A DNA stretch of 64,000 bases from Nisaea nitritireducens (GTDB taxonomy: Bacteria > Pseudomonadota > Alphaproteobacteria > Thalassobaculales > Thalassobaculaceae), in contig NZ_JACZFS010000064.1 in NCBI RefSeq assembly GCF_014904795.1, positions 1 to 64,000 on the forward strand, in the 5' to 3' direction. This document shows positions 49,082-58,814 of the stretch, one piece after another. Under the pieces are notes generated by a model. That model had not been told where the DNA came from. It worked only from the letters and a program-made list of their open reading frames with translations, and did not search any database. The translations under genes were made by a program, and so were the position numbers. Every line of letters begins with the position of its first letter. Within the stretch, counting starts at the first letter, position 1.

Positions 49082-49525
49082 CTAGTGGGCGGTGTCGCCG
49101 GAGCCTTGGTCGCTGAGCGCGTATTGCCTTTGTTCGACGGCAAAGCGCTGCAGTGCGATGTCGAGGTAGCCGGGGATCGGCTCCTGCCGGCTTTCTCCAA
49201 GCCCCGTTGCCGGGGCCGAGCTGAGCGCGTCTTCGATATTATCCACTACCAGACGGAAATAGGTCAGCAGGAAGACACGCAGTGCGGATGACATACTCGA
49301 TTCCTGCCGTCTCTCGGCGACCATGGTGCAAAGCCCATCCATGCCGATCGATTCTCTCTTGCAGATATCGGAGAGGCCATTCCAGACTTGAGCTTCCAAA
49401 CTGACGCTTGTGCGTCTATGACCGATCGTGACGTTCTTCCTGATCCGGTCGCTCCCTATTACGCGTGCCACTCCTGATGCTCCCGATTTACTTAAGCACA
49501 CAACTGTATGGTTAACGTGCCGCAT
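49082..49525 (-). CDS. ribbon-helix-helix domain protein, copy 2
   Basis: A protein of up to 147 residues and a paralogue of the RHH protein at 37378. The shared core is RKNVTIGHRRTSVSLEAQVW followed by GLSDICKRESIGMDGLCTMV and a helix SSALRVFLLTYFRLVV. The C-terminal 55 residues differ and are polar, with a conserved PGYLDIALQRFA helix. The ATG at 49525 is the first start; the N-terminal 25 residues look unlike the family, so a GTG at 49471 is a good alternative. Direct repeats (GCGTTTGA at 49560 and 49569) lie upstream. It diverges from an Lrp-type regulator gene. Confidence 0.65.
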   Translation of the reverse strand: MRHVNHTVVCLSKSGASGVARVIGSDRIRKNVTIGHRRTSVSLEAQVWNGLSDICKRESIGMDGLCTMVAERRQESSMSSALRVFLLTYFRLVVDNIEDALSSAPATGLGESRQEPIPGYLDIALQRFAVEQRQYALSDQGSGDTAH

Positions 49526-49682
49526 TTCTACTGGTAGTGCAATATCGAACGCTATCTTCGCGTTTGAGGCGTTTGAACGTCAGGTTCATCCGGCTGTCAC
49601 AGCGCGTTACCGGAGTTGCTTTGCAGAGCGGCCGCGGGGCTTTATGATCTGTTTGAAACTGGCGGGCAGAAGGAATCTCCCC

Positions 49683-50195
49683 ATGAGTGCGAACGGTGAG
49701 GGACAACTGGACAAGGTTGGCTGGCAATTGCTGCGTGTGTTGCAGGAGGATGCCCGGCTTTCCTTCAGCGAACTCGGCCGCAGGGTCGGCTTGTCGTCTC
49801 CTGCCATCGCCGAAAGGGTCCGCCGGATGGAGGATCTCGGGATTATCACCGGGTACCGAACCACGGTGAATCCGGACAAGCTGGGATACCCGACAACTGC
49901 CTTCATTCATCTGAAGACTTCCGGCGAGCACTATAACAAGATCGCGACGGTCGCTCACACATTGAGCGAAGTGCTCGAGTGCCATCATGTCACCGGGCAG
50001 GACAGTTACATGATCAAGGTCATCGTCTCCTCGATGGTGCATCTGGAGCATGTGATCTCCCAGATGCGCAAATACGGTGAGACGACAACCTCCATCGTTC
50101 TGTCGTCGCCTGTTAAGGGCAAGATGATCGCGGCCGGGCCAAGCGTCAGGGTCGGCCCCGCCATGCCGCCGATGTTCCTGGTCGAGAACGAGTAG
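49683..50195 (+). CDS. Lrp/AsnC family transcriptional regulator
   Basis: A 170-residue regulator. The N-terminal winged helix-turn-helix (VGWQLLRVLQEDARLSFSELGRRVGLS split over two helices, then SPAIAERVRRMEDLGIITGY) is followed by the RAM ligand-binding domain (about 65-150) with HHVTGQDSYMIKVIVSS and a TTTSIVLSSP edge. Such proteins respond to an amino acid or related ligand and form octamers. The start was set at 49683 because the open frame upstream to 49428 has no matching residues. The divergent gene is the RHH paralogue. The adjacent rpmB gene has its own promoter. Confidence 0.92.
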   Translation: MSANGEGQLDKVGWQLLRVLQEDARLSFSELGRRVGLSSPAIAERVRRMEDLGIITGYRTTVNPDKLGYPTTAFIHLKTSGEHYNKIATVAHTLSEVLECHHVTGQDSYMIKVIVSSMVHLEHVISQMRKYGETTTSIVLSSPVKGKMIAAGPSVRVGPAMPPMFLVENE

Positions 50196-50220
50196 GCAAT
50201 CCGAGGCGCCGGGCTGAAAG

Positions 50221-50251
50221 TTCAGGCCGGCAGCCATGGTTTTGGCCTGAA
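50221..50251. repeat. inverted repeat between the Lrp gene and rpmB promoter
   Basis: TTCAGGCC (50221-50228) is exactly complementary to GGCCTGAA (50244-50251) with a 15-base spacer, ending 6 bases before the rpmB -35 box. It may be an operator, or a weak terminator of the Lrp gene. No T-run follows. Confidence 0.4.
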
Positions 50252-50256
50252 TCCGC

Positions 50257-50285
50257 TTGACTGAAAAATAGGGCTCGCGTATATG
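50257..50285 (+). promoter_or_regulatory. sigma-70-type promoter of rpmB
   Basis: TTGACT at 50257-50262 and TATATG at 50280-50285 are separated by 17 bases, a near-consensus vegetative promoter about 70 bases before the L28 start codon. Confidence 0.7.
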
Positions 50286-50352
50286 CCCTCTTCCTCGTGG
50301 AGCCCCGGCTCCGCGAAACCCAATTCTATCGTGTTGACCGAGGATTAGAAAA

Positions 50353-50646
50353 ATGGCGCGTCGTTGCGAAATCACCGGTAAGGGTGTCCAGACCGGCAAC
50401 AATGTGAGCCACGCGAACAACAGGTCGCGCCGCCGGTTTCTGCCGAACCTGCAGCAGACCTCGCTGATGAGCGATGCGCTCGGCAAGATGGTCCGCCTGC
50501 GTCTGACCACGCATGCGATCCGGTCCATCGAGCATAATGGCGGCCTTGATGCCTACATGCTGAAAGCCAAGAATTCCCAGCTCGGCCTCGAAGCTCGCGC
50601 GCTGAAGCGCCGCATCGAGAAAGCTGCTGCTGCGAAAGCCGCTTAA
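50353..50646 (+). CDS. rpmB: 50S ribosomal protein L28
   Basis: A 97-residue protein of the alphaproteobacterial (longer) L28 type. [20 protein letters not shown] opens the protein, with [10 protein letters not shown] and the conserved [20 protein letters not shown] segment in the middle (read in parts), and a Lys/Ala-rich tail. It binds 23S rRNA in the large subunit. It is single-gene in this window, with a near-consensus promoter upstream and an excellent terminator downstream. The CXXC zinc-type pair of some L28 proteins is absent, so this is a zinc-independent form. Confidence 0.97.
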   Translation: MARRCEITGKGVQTGNNVSHANNRSRRRFLPNLQQTSLMSDALGKMVRLRLTTHAIRSIEHNGGLDAYMLKAKNSQLGLEARALKRRIEKAAAAKAA

Positions 50647-50671
50647 CGCAGCTTACCCAAGTTTGGTTATT

Positions 50672-50703
50672 GAAAACGCCCGCGTCAGCGGGCGTTTTCT
50701 TTT
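50672..50703 (+). terminator. rho-independent terminator of rpmB
   Basis: A perfect 12-bp stem (GAAAACGCCCGC with GCGGGCGTTTTC) with a GTCA loop is followed by TTTT. It lies 26 bases after the L28 stop codon and would also insulate the convergent peptidase gene. Confidence 0.93.
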
Positions 50704-50727
50704 GTGCGGTCCTGGTTGATTGGGCCG

Positions 50728-52008
50728 TCAGATCTTTTCAAGCCCGCACCAGTCGGCGATGAACAGAGCCATGGCCGCCGTCACCCGGCGGACGGAGGGC
50801 AGGTTTACCCGCTCGTCGAAGCCGTGCACGTTCTCCGCGATGGCTCCATAAACATAGCTCGGTGTCTGGTTATAGAGGCCGTGGAAGCGCGAATCCGTCA
50901 GCGCGGTCGAGGACCGGCGTCCGAGCGGTGCGCCGAAGACGGTCTCGTGACAACGGTCGAGCATAGGCTCACCCGGCGTGCCGGCGGGAACCTCGTATCC
51001 CGGAGACAGGAAGCCCTGCCATTCGATTTCCGGCGGATTGTTCGCCAGGAACGTGTGTGACTTCGAGGCCTCGGCAATCGTCTGCGTCAGCCGGGCCTGG
51101 ATGGTCGCCGGATCGACGCCCGGATAAAGCCCTACCCGGACTTCGAAAGTGCACCATGCGGGGACGCTGGAGGTCCAGTCGCCACCCTCGATCTGGGAGA
51201 TCACCACATTGACCGGATGCGGGTTGTCCTTGAAGGCCGGATGCTTGTTCTCCGGCAGGTTCCATTCTTCCTCGAGCGCGTGCAGGGCATTCCAGAGCGG
51301 GATGCAGGCCTCGATGGCATTCTGCCCACTGCCCGCATGGGCGACATGGACGGGAATGCCGGCAACCTTGACCCGCATCCATACCACCCCGACCTGCGCT
51401 TGCGTAAAGGTCTCGCCGGTCGGCTCCGGGATCAGCACCGCATCGGCCTTGTAGCCGCGCACGAGGGTCGAGAGCGCGCCGTTGCCGGTGCATTCCTCCT
51501 CGATCACCGACTCGAAGTGCACGGTGCCGCCCGGGCGGTAGCCGGCACGTTTCAGAGCCTCAAGCGCGCACAGCGCGCTGACGGTGCCCGTCTTCATGTC
51601 CCCGGCGCCGCGGCCATACATCCAGTCACCGTCGATCTCGGCGCCGAAAGGCGCGCGTGTCCACATCTTCTCCGGCCCGATCGGTACCACGTCCACGTGG
51701 CCGTTCAGGATCAGCGATCTGCCTTTCGGATTTTCCGGCCGCCAGGAGGCGACGACGGTCAGGGCGTTCTCATAAGAGACATCGACGGGCGAGAAACCCG
51801 GATGCTTGGCGATCTCGTCGGGATCGATATGCCACATGTCCACGGCATAGCCGAAATCCCTCGCGGCACGAGCCATCAGGTCCTGAGCCGACGCTTCCTG
51901 CCCGCGCGTCGAGGGGCAACGCACCAGCTCCTGGCTGAGCTGGAGTTGTTCATCAAATCCCGCATCCACGGCGCGCATGATCTCGGTCGCGACTGATTGT
52001 TCTGGCAT
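50728..52008 (-). CDS. M20-family deacetylase, ArgE/DapE-like
   Basis: A 426-residue cytoplasmic di-zinc enzyme. The ligands are His104 in LNGHVDVVP, Asp137 in YGRGAGDMKTG, the catalytic Glu170-Glu171 region in SVIEEECTGNG, and EPTGE beyond. The dimerisation domain lies between about 205 and 325. It resembles acetylornithine deacetylase and succinyl-diaminopimelate desuccinylase, but the genome context gives no arginine or lysine gene. Met 52008 was chosen because AGGAG lies 6 bases upstream; the frame is open to 52068. Its 3' end faces the rpmB terminator. Confidence 0.88.
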   Translation of the reverse strand: MPEQSVATEIMRAVDAGFDEQLQLSQELVRCPSTRGQEASAQDLMARAARDFGYAVDMWHIDPDEIAKHPGFSPVDVSYENALTVVASWRPENPKGRSLILNGHVDVVPIGPEKMWTRAPFGAEIDGDWMYGRGAGDMKTGTVSALCALEALKRAGYRPGGTVHFESVIEEECTGNGALSTLVRGYKADAVLIPEPTGETFTQAQVGVVWMRVKVAGIPVHVAHAGSGQNAIEACIPLWNALHALEEEWNLPENKHPAFKDNPHPVNVVISQIEGGDWTSSVPAWCTFEVRVGLYPGVDPATIQARLTQTIAEASKSHTFLANNPPEIEWQGFLSPGYEVPAGTPGEPMLDRCHETVFGAPLGRRSSTALTDSRFHGLYNQTPSYVYGAIAENVHGFDERVNLPSVRRVTAAMALFIADWCGLEKI

Positions 52009-52182
52009 GGGTGTCTCCTGATCGCTTGAAGGGGGGGCCTGATCTGTCGGGGAAGCGCTGCAACTCACGGGAAGTTCCTGTTAGCGCGATCCTTTATGGC
52101 TGAGTTCGTGTCATGTAGCTTAACGTGTATGGTTAATGCGTGTGTGCTGTAGTCCACATTTCTGTAAGTCCAGGGGGGCACC

Positions 52183-52215
52183 ATGAGAATATTATCGTTC
52201 GAGTTAGGTGATTAA
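52183..52215 (+). CDS. 10-codon leader ORF coupled to the TPR protein gene
   Basis: ATG at 52183 after a strong CAGGGGGG site 6 bases upstream encodes MRILSFELGD and stops at TAA, which shares its last base with the ATG of the next gene (TAATG). The downstream gene has no Shine-Dalgarno of its own apart from this. It may be a translation-coupling leader. It is in a different frame from the gene that follows. Confidence 0.4.
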   Translation: MRILSFELGD

Positions 52216-54638
52216 TGTCATCAGATGGTTTGGCTGGAGCGACAGGGAGACTCCTGCCGTCTGTGCCTGATCTTTACGGGGTGGCTGCCAGCGCGTGGCA
52301 CAACGGCGATCTCGCCGGAGCGGCGGCGATGGCGAAGTTGATTCTTGAACGGGAACCGGGGCATGTCGGTGCTCTGGAGATCGTTGGCATCGTGCTGCTT
52401 CAGCAGGGCAATGTATCCGCTGCTTATGGAGCACTGAGGCGGGTTGCCCAGGTTCAGGCTTTGAGCGAAACAGCGCAATGTAGGCTTGCCGAGGCTGCGC
52501 AGGCTTCCGGGCATTCCGAAGAGGCGTTTCGTGCACTCAGTCGAGCACGTCTGGCAAGCCCTGGTTTTCAGCCCGCTCTTCTCAAACTAATTAGTATTCT
52601 GATCTCGGAGGGAGAGGTCAGCGAGGCGCTGGTACTTGCAGACCGGATCGTCCAGACCGGCTCTCGTGATGCCAGTGTCTTTGCCCTCCGGGGCGGCCTT
52701 CGACGGAGGGCAAAACCTGCTAAATCCTCTAAGTCTGATTATGTGCGCGCTCATGTTCTGGCGCCTGAGCATACTGGGTATCTGTTTCAGTGCATGGTGG
52801 CCGCGCAGTGGTCCGGTGACCCGAACGGTGCCGAGCGATTGCTTCAGCGTTATTGCTATTACTACGCCGCAAGCGATCCACGTGGTTGGGAGGCGTATTT
52901 TGATCTGCTGGATCATCGCCGACGCCGTCATGAAGCAACACGGCATCTGAAGCGAGCACTCGTTCTGGAGCCGGGCCGCGCGGAGACCTGGAGACGGATG
53001 TCCAACGCTGAATGGCAAAGTCCGTCGATTGGTTTCGCCGAAATCGCGATGGCGGTCAGTGATCCGTCTGATCCAATTGCCTGGGTGAGGGTGTTGGCGG
53101 CTATGGTCGGTTGCTCGGAGCAGCAAGACCGGCTGGCGCAAATCTACATCCGGGCGGAGAAGGCCGCACCATCAGCCCCCTCCGTTCGTTGGTCTTTGGC
53201 AAAACTGACACATACAGTAAACCAGCCTGCTGAAGCGGAGCGCCATATCCGACTCTATTTTCAGGAGGTGACAGCGGCGCTCGACGGGCGCTATTCGGAC
53301 GCCAGACACGATGGCGGCATGGTCGATTTTCTCTACTACCTCATGTTTCGTGGCGAGGCAGATCTCTGTCGGCACTATGTCCCAAGGGTTAACCCGTCCG
53401 CAGGCGGGAATGTCGAAGCTGCTCAAAGACTTCTTGAGTTACGGCTGGTGTTGCAGATGGTCGATGCCTATCGGGCCGACGCACACATCTGGCAATCTGG
53501 CCCGCGACGTATTGTATCCGTCCCGGTCTGGGGGGCGGAATATGTCGATATGTGGCTCAAGTACGGACTGGCCTCACTGTTTGGGGAGCAGAACAGGGAT
53601 TATTGGAGGGAAGGAGAAACTGTCTTTCAAATCTTCTCGACGCCGGAAGACTGGGCCCGTCTGCAGAGCGCACCCCTCTTTCAGCAATTGGGTCAGCAGT
53701 TTGTGGCCAAGTTTATCGACGTTACGCCTGTCTTGGAAGCCGGTATGGCATCAGAGTCTTACAAGGCCTTGTTGCTCAGCCATTGGACTTCAATCTTCAT
53801 TGCCCGTGATGAAGATGCTGATTTCATGGGGCTCGTTGCCGATTACATTTTCGCGGATGGATCTCTTTCTACCTTGGCGGATCTCTTCGAAGATAAGGGA
53901 AAGCATTCTGCTTTCACCGTCGATTTCTGGGTCGCCATGGCGGGAACGGGCTCTTATGACCTAGCCCGGTCGAATGACGGAACACTGAGTGTTTCCATGC
54001 GCGAAATGCTTGATATTTTCTGTTCCCATACCTCGTCGCGAATTCATTTCAATGAGGCTGGACCGGAGCTGGATTCAATTCCGTCCGACCCATCGCGGAT
54101 CTATAGCCGGATACCCAACGGAATGCGGATTGATAACCTGCAGCCGCAATTGTTCTATGCTCGTCCGGAGGTGTTGCGGAATCTTTGGTCTATGAGATTC
54201 CCGATGACCGATAATGGCCTTGTCGACATGATCCGTGCGGCATCGGACAGTTTCGATGACATGGAAATGCTGGTCGATGGCGATCTCTTCGGCTGCACTG
54301 TTCTCGATTTTGACGAGGAACACCGCGCTGCGACTGGCTATTACCCGTCCCGTATGAACAGCACGGACCCGGTTCAGGATCTGGCGGCACAGATCAGCCG
54401 AAGCCATCTGTGGAGCCGTGGTCGGGAATGGGCGTTGCAACATCCGCTCTATGTGACGAACGACGCGAAACCTCCGCAGTCTGCTGTCGCCGACGAATTC
54501 ATGGAACGCGTTTCCCTCCGCTTGCGAAATCCTGCCCCGATACAGTCGATCGATAGGATGCGGGATATCAGCCTGCCGATTCTCGATGCCTTCCTCGCCG
54601 AAATCAAGGCGCCGGCATCTCCGCTGCAGGAAGAGTAG
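52215..54638 (+). CDS. large TPR-containing protein of unknown function
   Basis: An 807-residue soluble protein with no signal peptide. The N-terminal 30-330 looks like TPR/solenoid (repeated A-x3-L...G...A patterns, for example HNGDLAGAAAMAKLILEREP). At residue 433 a strand IVSVPVWGAEYVDMWLKYGL starts a region (to about 610) that resembles glycosyltransferase-like domains found in polysaccharide loci, though I cannot assign a family. The C-terminal region has NDGTLSVSMREML and FDDMEMLVDG. It is probably a glycan-related or scaffold protein (inference). Translation appears coupled to the 10-codon ORF at 52183. Confidence 0.7.
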   Translation: MSSDGLAGATGRLLPSVPDLYGVAASAWHNGDLAGAAAMAKLILEREPGHVGALEIVGIVLLQQGNVSAAYGALRRVAQVQALSETAQCRLAEAAQASGHSEEAFRALSRARLASPGFQPALLKLISILISEGEVSEALVLADRIVQTGSRDASVFALRGGLRRRAKPAKSSKSDYVRAHVLAPEHTGYLFQCMVAAQWSGDPNGAERLLQRYCYYYAASDPRGWEAYFDLLDHRRRRHEATRHLKRALVLEPGRAETWRRMSNAEWQSPSIGFAEIAMAVSDPSDPIAWVRVLAAMVGCSEQQDRLAQIYIRAEKAAPSAPSVRWSLAKLTHTVNQPAEAERHIRLYFQEVTAALDGRYSDARHDGGMVDFLYYLMFRGEADLCRHYVPRVNPSAGGNVEAAQRLLELRLVLQMVDAYRADAHIWQSGPRRIVSVPVWGAEYVDMWLKYGLASLFGEQNRDYWREGETVFQIFSTPEDWARLQSAPLFQQLGQQFVAKFIDVTPVLEAGMASESYKALLLSHWTSIFIARDEDADFMGLVADYIFADGSLSTLADLFEDKGKHSAFTVDFWVAMAGTGSYDLARSNDGTLSVSMREMLDIFCSHTSSRIHFNEAGPELDSIPSDPSRIYSRIPNGMRIDNLQPQLFYARPEVLRNLWSMRFPMTDNGLVDMIRAASDSFDDMEMLVDGDLFGCTVLDFDEEHRAATGYYPSRMNSTDPVQDLAAQISRSHLWSRGREWALQHPLYVTNDAKPPQSAVADEFMERVSLRLRNPAPIQSIDRMRDISLPILDAFLAEIKAPASPLQEE

Positions 54639-54649
54639 AGGAGCGCGCC

Positions 54650-54904
54650 ATGACCTGGTCCGTTTCCCTTGACGATGCGGTGACCGCTTTCCAGCCGGGG
54701 CGCTGGTCAAACGGCCTCTTGAATGTCGACCCGTCGACATTGGTGTTCTTGAGCTGTTCGAGGTCCTGCTCTTTCGGGAGGGACGGCGGGATGCCGCAGG
54801 CGAGCGGTCGGGCGCAGCGCAAGGCGCCTAAGAGATGCTCCCAGAACCGAGTGATTCAGCCTTTCCCGGATGCCTGCCCGACGTCTCGAACAATACCCAT
54901 ATAG
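54650..54904 (+). CDS. possible small ORF after the TPR gene, doubtful
   Basis: An 84-codon frame starting 11 bases after the TPR gene stop, with an excellent AGAGGAGCG ribosome-binding site. The product (MTWSVSLDDAVTAFQPGRW at the start) is not recognised and becomes Ser/Arg-rich, and its end overlaps the antisense ctaA gene by 77 bases. Codon quality is poor. I list it because the start signal is strong; the interval 54639-54827 holds nothing else I can identify. Confidence 0.2.
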   Translation: MTWSVSLDDAVTAFQPGRWSNGLLNVDPSTLVFLSCSRSCSFGRDGGMPQASGRAQRKAPKRCSQNRVIQPFPDACPTSRTIPI

Positions 54905-55925
54905 CGGCGCAGAGCGTTAAGGCCGCGCCACCCTGGTGCGCGGCGCCAAGACTAACCGGAACCTGCGCAAGCAGCGTCGAGATACCAAGCGCAACCTGGA
55001 TCGCGCTCATGCCGGCGAGGCTGTGGATGGCGAGGCGGGTGCGGGGGGCGATGTCTGTTGCGCGGACTGCCCGAACCAGTAGCCAGAGGACGCTGGCGAA
55101 GGTCAGGATAGCGATGAGGCGGTGATTGAACTGCACTGCGGCCGGGTTCTCGAAGAGATTGATCCAGAAAGGCTCGGCGAAGGCATAGTCCGGCGGGATC
55201 ACATGCCCGTTCATCAGCGGGAAGGTGTTGTAGATCAGTCCGGCATCCAGACCGGCGACGAACGCTCCGGCGACGGCGGTGATGGCGATCAGGTGTAGCG
55301 CCGCGACGGCATGACGACGATATTTGCGAGTGGCCTCGGCGGGGGTCCGGATCAGCCCGAGAGCTGTCCAGATCAGCGTGACGAGGATCAATAGGGCCAC
55401 AGAAAGATGAATGGCCAGCCGGTACTGGCTGACGGCGGGGTTATCGACCAGCCCGCTTTTTACCATCCACCAGCCAATGCCGCCCTGAATGGCGCCGAGC
55501 AGGAAGAGGAAGCCGAGCCGGGGATAGAGAGCCCGGCGAATCCGGCCGCTAAGGGCAAGCACAATGAATGGAACAGCGAAGGCGATGCCGATCAGCCGGC
55601 CCCAGACCCGGTGCAGATATTCCCAGAAGAAGATGTGCTTGAAGTCGTCGATGGTCATCCAGGTGTTCACCTTCTGAAATTCAGGTGTGTCCTGGTAGAG
55701 CGAGAAGACCCGGTACCATTCCGGCTCGCTCATTGGCGGCAGCCAGCCGATCAGCGGGCGCCATTCCACCATCGAAAGACCGGACTCCGTGAGCCGCGTG
55801 ATGCCGCCGATGACGATCATCATGAAGACCATGACGGCGACGCCGGCCAACCACCAGGCAACGGGCCGGTCGGCTGCTGCATGCTTCGGCAGGGTCGGTC
55901 TATAAGGCTGGCTGGACGCGCTCAC
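54828..55925 (-). CDS. ctaA: heme A synthase
   Basis: A 365-residue, eight-helix inner-membrane protein of the COX15/CtaA type 2 family. ITRLTESGLSMVEWRP, FFWEYLHRVWGRLIG, NTFPLMNGHVIPPDY, FNHRLIAIL and HQGGAAL-type motifs carry the conserved histidines that bind the heme groups. It oxidises heme O to heme A for aa3-type cytochrome oxidase. The other cta genes are not in the window. It follows the usg gene by 105 bases on the same strand. Confidence 0.95.
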   Translation of the reverse strand: MSASSQPYRPTLPKHAAADRPVAWWLAGVAVMVFMMIVIGGITRLTESGLSMVEWRPLIGWLPPMSEPEWYRVFSLYQDTPEFQKVNTWMTIDDFKHIFFWEYLHRVWGRLIGIAFAVPFIVLALSGRIRRALYPRLGFLFLLGAIQGGIGWWMVKSGLVDNPAVSQYRLAIHLSVALLILVTLIWTALGLIRTPAEATRKYRRHAVAALHLIAITAVAGAFVAGLDAGLIYNTFPLMNGHVIPPDYAFAEPFWINLFENPAAVQFNHRLIAILTFASVLWLLVRAVRATDIAPRTRLAIHSLAGMSAIQVALGISTLLAQVPVSLGAAHQGGAALTLCAAIWVLFETSGRHPGKAESLGSGSIS

Positions 55926-56030
55926 GCCGCACTCCGTATTCGGTTCTGGACGGGCGGAATGTGGCGTCAGGCGCAGCTCAGGTCAAATGGATGCAATGCC
56001 GCACCCTTTGACGCCGTGAGGTCGAGCTGA

Positions 56031-56294
56031 TCAGTGCAGGCGAAACTCGACATCCGCGTGGCTGAAGTCCGCCACTCCGGTCAGAGAGCCGGCGCAAATG
56101 CTGACGGAATGGATCGGGGCTTCGATGTTCAGGCGCCAATGGTCGAGGAAGCGGCGCAGGCGGGGGAATTTCGGGATGACGTCGTGGGTTTGCCAGATGA
56201 AGCTTTGCAGGAGATCCGGGTAGTCCGGCATGCGGTAAAGGATCTCGGCGGTGGTCACGCGGCGCTCAAACAGAACAACTGGCTCAATCGACAT
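56031..56294 (-). CDS. usg: Usg-family protein
   Basis: An 87-residue protein. The TTAEILYRMPDYPDLLQSFIW block followed by PKFPRLRRFLDHW and IEAPIHSVS (read in parts) is the Usg family (Pfam Usg), a small alphaproteobacterial protein of unknown biochemical role often seen near tryptophan or other housekeeping genes. Met 56294 was chosen over 56354 because family members start close to the VTTAEIL strand. Its neighbour in the same direction is ctaA. The 371-bp interval to groES on the right contains the groES promoter and CIRCE plus an AT-rich stretch (56344-56372). Confidence 0.85.
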   Translation of the reverse strand: MSIEPVVLFERRVTTAEILYRMPDYPDLLQSFIWQTHDVIPKFPRLRRFLDHWRLNIEAPIHSVSICAGSLTGVADFSHADVEFRLH

Positions 56295-56539
56295 ATAGCG
56301 ACTCCACAGATTGCATCTGGGGAAAGCTTGGGTTAGAACCGCCTCACATTTCAATAAATAAATTAAATCAATGCATTAGCAGCAGTGTTGGCGGATTGCT
56401 GCTAGCGCCATCCAGATGGCGGGGCCTTAATTCTCTTGGCAATGCAGCGCGTGGTCACCATGTGTTCCGTCGGGACTCAATATGCCCCCGCCCAAGGGCG
56501 CCGGACTCAGCTTTTTTCCTCACGCTCCGCGCCATTTCC

Positions 56540-56568
56540 TTGACAGCTGAAGTGCCATTCCTTACATC
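56540..56568 (+). promoter_or_regulatory. groESL promoter
   Basis: TTGACA (56540-56545) and TACATC (56563-56568) are separated by 17 bases. The transcript would begin close to the left arm of the CIRCE element, a standard arrangement for HrcA-controlled groESL. Confidence 0.65.
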
Positions 56569-56569
56569 G

Positions 56570-56596
56570 TCAGCACTCGCCGGTGGTGAGTGCTAA
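56570..56596. promoter_or_regulatory. CIRCE operator (HrcA binding site)
   Basis: TCAGCACTC, nine bases, GAGTGCTAA: one position off the consensus left arm and a perfect right arm, with the canonical 9-base spacer. HrcA repressor binds here and releases on heat shock. It sits between the promoter and the groES start (70 bases upstream). Confidence 0.97.
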
Positions 56597-56665
56597 TACA
56601 TTAGGTTCGCTCCGGCGAGCACTCATTGGAAACGTCACTAAGACGATTAATTCGGAGGTTATGGC

Positions 56666-56956
56666 ATGAAGTTCAGGCCATTGCATGACCGGGTCGTGAT
56701 CCGTCGCCTTGAAGGCGAGGAAAAGACGGCCGGGGGCATCATTATTCCCGATTCCGCCAAGGAAAAGCCGATGCAGGGCGAAGTCGTCGCTGCCGGTACG
56801 GGCGCACGCGATGAAAACGGTAAGGTTCAGCCGCTGGACGTGAAAGCCGGCGATGCCGTGCTGTTCGGTAAATGGTCGGGTACGGAAGTCAAGATCGACG
56901 GCGAAGAGCTGCTGATCATGAAAGAGTCCGACATCATGGGCGTTCTGGAATCCTAA
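56666..56956 (+). CDS. groES: co-chaperonin GroES
   Basis: A 96-residue protein with the standard GroES sequence: [32 protein letters not shown] (the mobile loop that binds GroEL), [20 protein letters not shown] and ESDIMGVLE. It forms the heptameric lid of the GroEL cage. An AATTCGGAGG site precedes the ATG. It is transcribed with groEL from the CIRCE-controlled promoter. Confidence 0.99.
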   Translation: MKFRPLHDRVVIRRLEGEEKTAGGIIIPDSAKEKPMQGEVVAAGTGARDENGKVQPLDVKAGDAVLFGKWSGTEVKIDGEELLIMKESDIMGVLES

Positions 56957-56967
56957 GAAAGGACTGA

Positions 56968-58629
<1,662 letters not shown>

Positions 58630-58655
58630 GCCAAGCCTCCAGATACCTTATCGAG

Positions 58656-58694
58656 AAACCCTCCAGGGCTTGCCCTGGAGGGTTTTTCTTTTTT
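58656..58694 (+). terminator. rho-independent terminator of groESL
   Basis: A perfect 13-bp stem (AAACCCTCCAGGG with CCCTGGAGGGTTT) with a 4-base loop is followed by a T-rich tail (TTCTTTTTT), 27 bases after the GroEL stop. Confidence 0.95.
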
Positions 58695-58814
58695 GAAACC
58701 GGTTTCTTTGAATGGGTGCGTTTCAGGTGTACGGTGGGCGCACAACTATTTGTTTTTGTTTGTCTGAAGTATTTTTCTCGAAAGTATATGCATGCAGGTA
58801 AGGGAACCGGCGGC

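Noticed and set aside
52183-52300. Frameshift joining the 10-codon ORF to the TPR gene
   Set aside because: The TPR gene's own first residues look normal and the leader has its own ribosome-binding site and stop; a frameshift remains possible but is less economical.
54604-54822. A 72-codon minus-strand frame next to ctaA
   Set aside because: No recognisable sequence and overlaps the 3' end of the TPR gene; a start signal is lacking.
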